A stretch of DNA of 64,000 nt from Gammaproteobacteria bacterium (lineage in GTDB: Bacteria > Pseudomonadota > Gammaproteobacteria > Arenicellales > Poriferihabitantaceae): positions 62,001 to 126,000 of the forward strand of contig JAPOSW010000072.1 of the NCBI GenBank assembly GCA_026709505.1, in the 5' to 3' direction. Within the stretch, counting starts at the first letter, position 1. Each line of letters opens with the position of its first letter. Below the pieces are notes generated by a model that was not told where the DNA came from, searched no databases, and was given only the letters and a program-made list of their open reading frames with translations. Made by a program: the position numbers and the translations under genes. Positions 62,180 through 64,000 of the stretch are shown piece after piece.

Positions 62180-64000
62180 TCAGGATTCCAGCACTTTCAT
62201 GCTGAGCCGAACCTTGCCTTGCTTGTCGATTTCAAGAACCTTGACTCGGACTATGTCACCTTCTGAAAGCACATCGCTTACCTCGTTGACCCGCTTGTTC
62301 GAGATTTGCGAAATATGCACCAATCCATCCCGGCCGGGCAGAATATTGACATAAGCGCCGTAGCCCATAATGCGGACCACCTTGCCTTCGTAAATTGAAT
62401 TGACTTCGACATCGGCCGTGATTTGCTCAATACGCCTTATGGCTTCCTGAGCGGCCGCATTGTCTGTAGAGGCAAGCTTGACCGTGCCATCGTCGTCAAT
62501 ATCAATATTTACGCCTGTTTCCTCACAGATTGACCGGATAACACTGCCGCCCTTGCCGATGACGTCACGGATTTTTTCCGGCTTGATGTGAATAGTCATG
62601 ATGCGAGGGGCATATTCCGACATCTCCCCGGCAGAATTAATGGCCTTGTTCATTTCGCCGAGAATGTGCAGCCGCCCCGATTTTGCCTGATCCAGCGCCT
62701 TGGACATGATTTCTTCCGTAATTCCATCAATCTTGATATCCATTTGCAGAGCGGTAATGCCATCTGCCGTACCAGCGACTTTAAAGTCCATATCGCCAAG
62801 ATGATCCTCATCTCCCAGAATATCGGTCAATACTGCAAACTCCTCCCCCTCCTTGATGAGGCCCATGGCAACTCCAGCAACAGCACCTTTGGTGCTGACT
62901 CCGGCCTGCATCAATGCGAGCGAAGTACCGCATACCGTTGCCATGGAACTTGATCCATTCGATTCGGTAATCTCCGAAACAACCCGGATGGTGTAGGGAA
63001 ACTGTTCCTGGCTTGGCAATATTGCCTTGATGCCTCGCTTGGCCAATCGTCCATGACCGATTTCCCGGCGCTTGGGGGAACCGACGCGACCGGTCTCTCC
63101 AACACAGTAAGGCGGGAAGTTATAATGCAGCATGAAACTATCGCGATAATCTCCTTCCAGGGCATCAATCAGCTGTGCATCCCGGTCTGTACCCAGAGTT
63201 ACCACAACGATGGCTTGTGTCTCCCCGCGGGTAAATACCACAGAACCGTGAGTTCTTGGCAGCAATCCGGTTTCGATACTGATCGGTCGAACGGTTTCGA
63301 TATCCCTACCATCGATTCGGGGTTTGCCGGAGAGGATCAGGTGTCGAACATGTTTTTTCTCGAGTGTCTTGAATGCAGCCAGGACATCGGATTCCGATGG
63401 CTGATCCGTTTCTGGATTCACCAGTTCGGTCAGCACTTGATCCCTGACGCCAGACAGTGCGGCAAGTCGCTCTGTCTTGTCCGCAATTGCATAGGCATCA
63501 GCAATTGATGACGCGGCCAGTTCCCTGACCCTATCCGCGATACCTTCATCTTTTGTGACTGCTTGCCAGTTCCAGGGTTCCTTGCCAGCCTCTCGACCGA
63601 GTTCCCGAATGGCCTGAATGGCAGCCAACCCTTCATGATGCCCAAACATGACGGCGCCGAGCATGACTTCCTCTGAGAGGATGTTTGCTTCCGATTCGAC
63701 CATCAGGACGGCATTTTCTGTTCCGGCGACCACCAGATCCAGATCGGATTCCTTTTGCACTGTCGAATGCCGGGGGTTTAGCACGTACTCTCCATTCACG
63801 TAACCGACCCGTGCAGCCGCAATTGGACCATTGAACGGAATGCCGGATATCTCCAATGCAGCAGAGGTGCCCAGCATGGCAACTATATCAGGGTTGATTT
63901 CCGGGTCCAGTGACAATACGGTTATGATAATCTGAACCTCATTCAAAAACCCATCCGGAAAGAGAGGCCGGATGGGACGATCAATCAGCCGACAGGTCAA
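62180..64000 (-). CDS. pnp: Polynucleotide phosphorylase (N-terminus beyond window)
   Basis: [35 protein letters not shown] domain [12 protein letters not shown]1 domain. Confidence 0.97.
   Translation of the reverse strand: MTCRLIDRPIRPLFPDGFLNEVQIIITVLSLDPEINPDIVAMLGTSAALEISGIPFNGPIAAARVGYVNGEYVLNPRHSTVQKESDLDLVVAGTENAVLMVESEANILSEEVMLGAVMFGHHEGLAAIQAIRELGREAGKEPWNWQAVTKDEGIADRVRELAASSIADAYAIADKTERLAALSGVRDQVLTELVNPETDQPSESDVLAAFKTLEKKHVRHLILSGKPRIDGRDIETVRPISIETGLLPRTHGSVVFTRGETQAIVVVTLGTDRDAQLIDALEGDYRDSFMLHYNFPPYCVGETGRVGSPKRREIGHGRLAKRGIKAILPSQEQFPYTIRVVSEITESNGSSSMATVCGTSLALMQAGVSTKGAVAGVAMGLIKEGEEFAVLTDILGDEDHLGDMDFKVAGTADGITALQMDIKIDGITEEIMSKALDQAKSGRLHILGEMNKAINSAGEMSEYAPRIMTIHIKPEKIRDVIGKGGSVIRSICEETGVNIDIDDDGTVKLASTDNAAAQEAIRRIEQITADVEVNSIYEGKVVRIMGYGAYVNILPGRDGLVHISQISNKRVNEVSDVLSEGDIVRVKVLEIDKQGKVRLSMKVLES

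Noticed and set aside
1225-64000. Many 60-200 aa ORFs antisense to or overlapping recognised genes
   Set aside because: They overlap well-supported genes on the other strand or frame, show no family motifs and have composition typical of shadow ORFs.
1-64000. CRISPR array, rRNA or tRNA genes
   Set aside because: No spaced identical repeats with unique spacers, no rRNA-like sequence and no tRNA cloverleaf could be recognised by eye; a tRNAscan-SE/CRISPR search would be needed to exclude them formally.

Overview
64 kb of what looks like a gammaproteobacterial chromosome (ispB, hspQ, djlA, pnp, an EF-G, a class I FBP aldolase and a two-component system form a housekeeping background). Main discovery candidate: a RiPP locus at about 25.7-43.2 kb. 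It has a nitrile-hydratase-type (NHLP) leader precursor ending in an extremely short core, ...AIAAG|RCCC, plus a fused TOMM YcaO cyclodehydratase. It also has a membrane di-iron hydroxylase (AlkB-like) fused to a GlnE-like adenylyltransferase domain, an MpaB/Lcp-type (DUF2236) oxygenase between two paralogous unknown proteins, an FAD amine-oxidase-like enzyme, and a complete NHLM export set (HlyD, C39-peptidase ABC, second ABC). The precursor promoter appears to carry a G11 tract exactly between -35 and -10, suggesting slipped-strand phase variation. A hairpin follows the precursor gene, and a diverged ~170 bp direct repeat flanks the tailoring-enzyme block. Second candidate: a DUF3696-type AAA ATPase / PIN-like nuclease / RNA ligase cassette, whose first gene junction is split by a 231-bp IS1595-like MITE (near-perfect TIRs, perfect 8-bp TSD) and whose PIN-like gene is frameshifted at a G6 tract. 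Other observations: a dimethylglycine/sarcosine dehydrogenase-like pseudogene with TAG, TGA and TAA in one frame; a HEPN/MNT toxin-antitoxin pair whose HEPN gene has an internal amber codon and which has a tandem palindromic operator; a NavMs-like sodium channel and a decayed second copy of its 5' end; and a DnaQ-CBS-DUF294 fusion. All calls are by eye from motifs; no database search was run.
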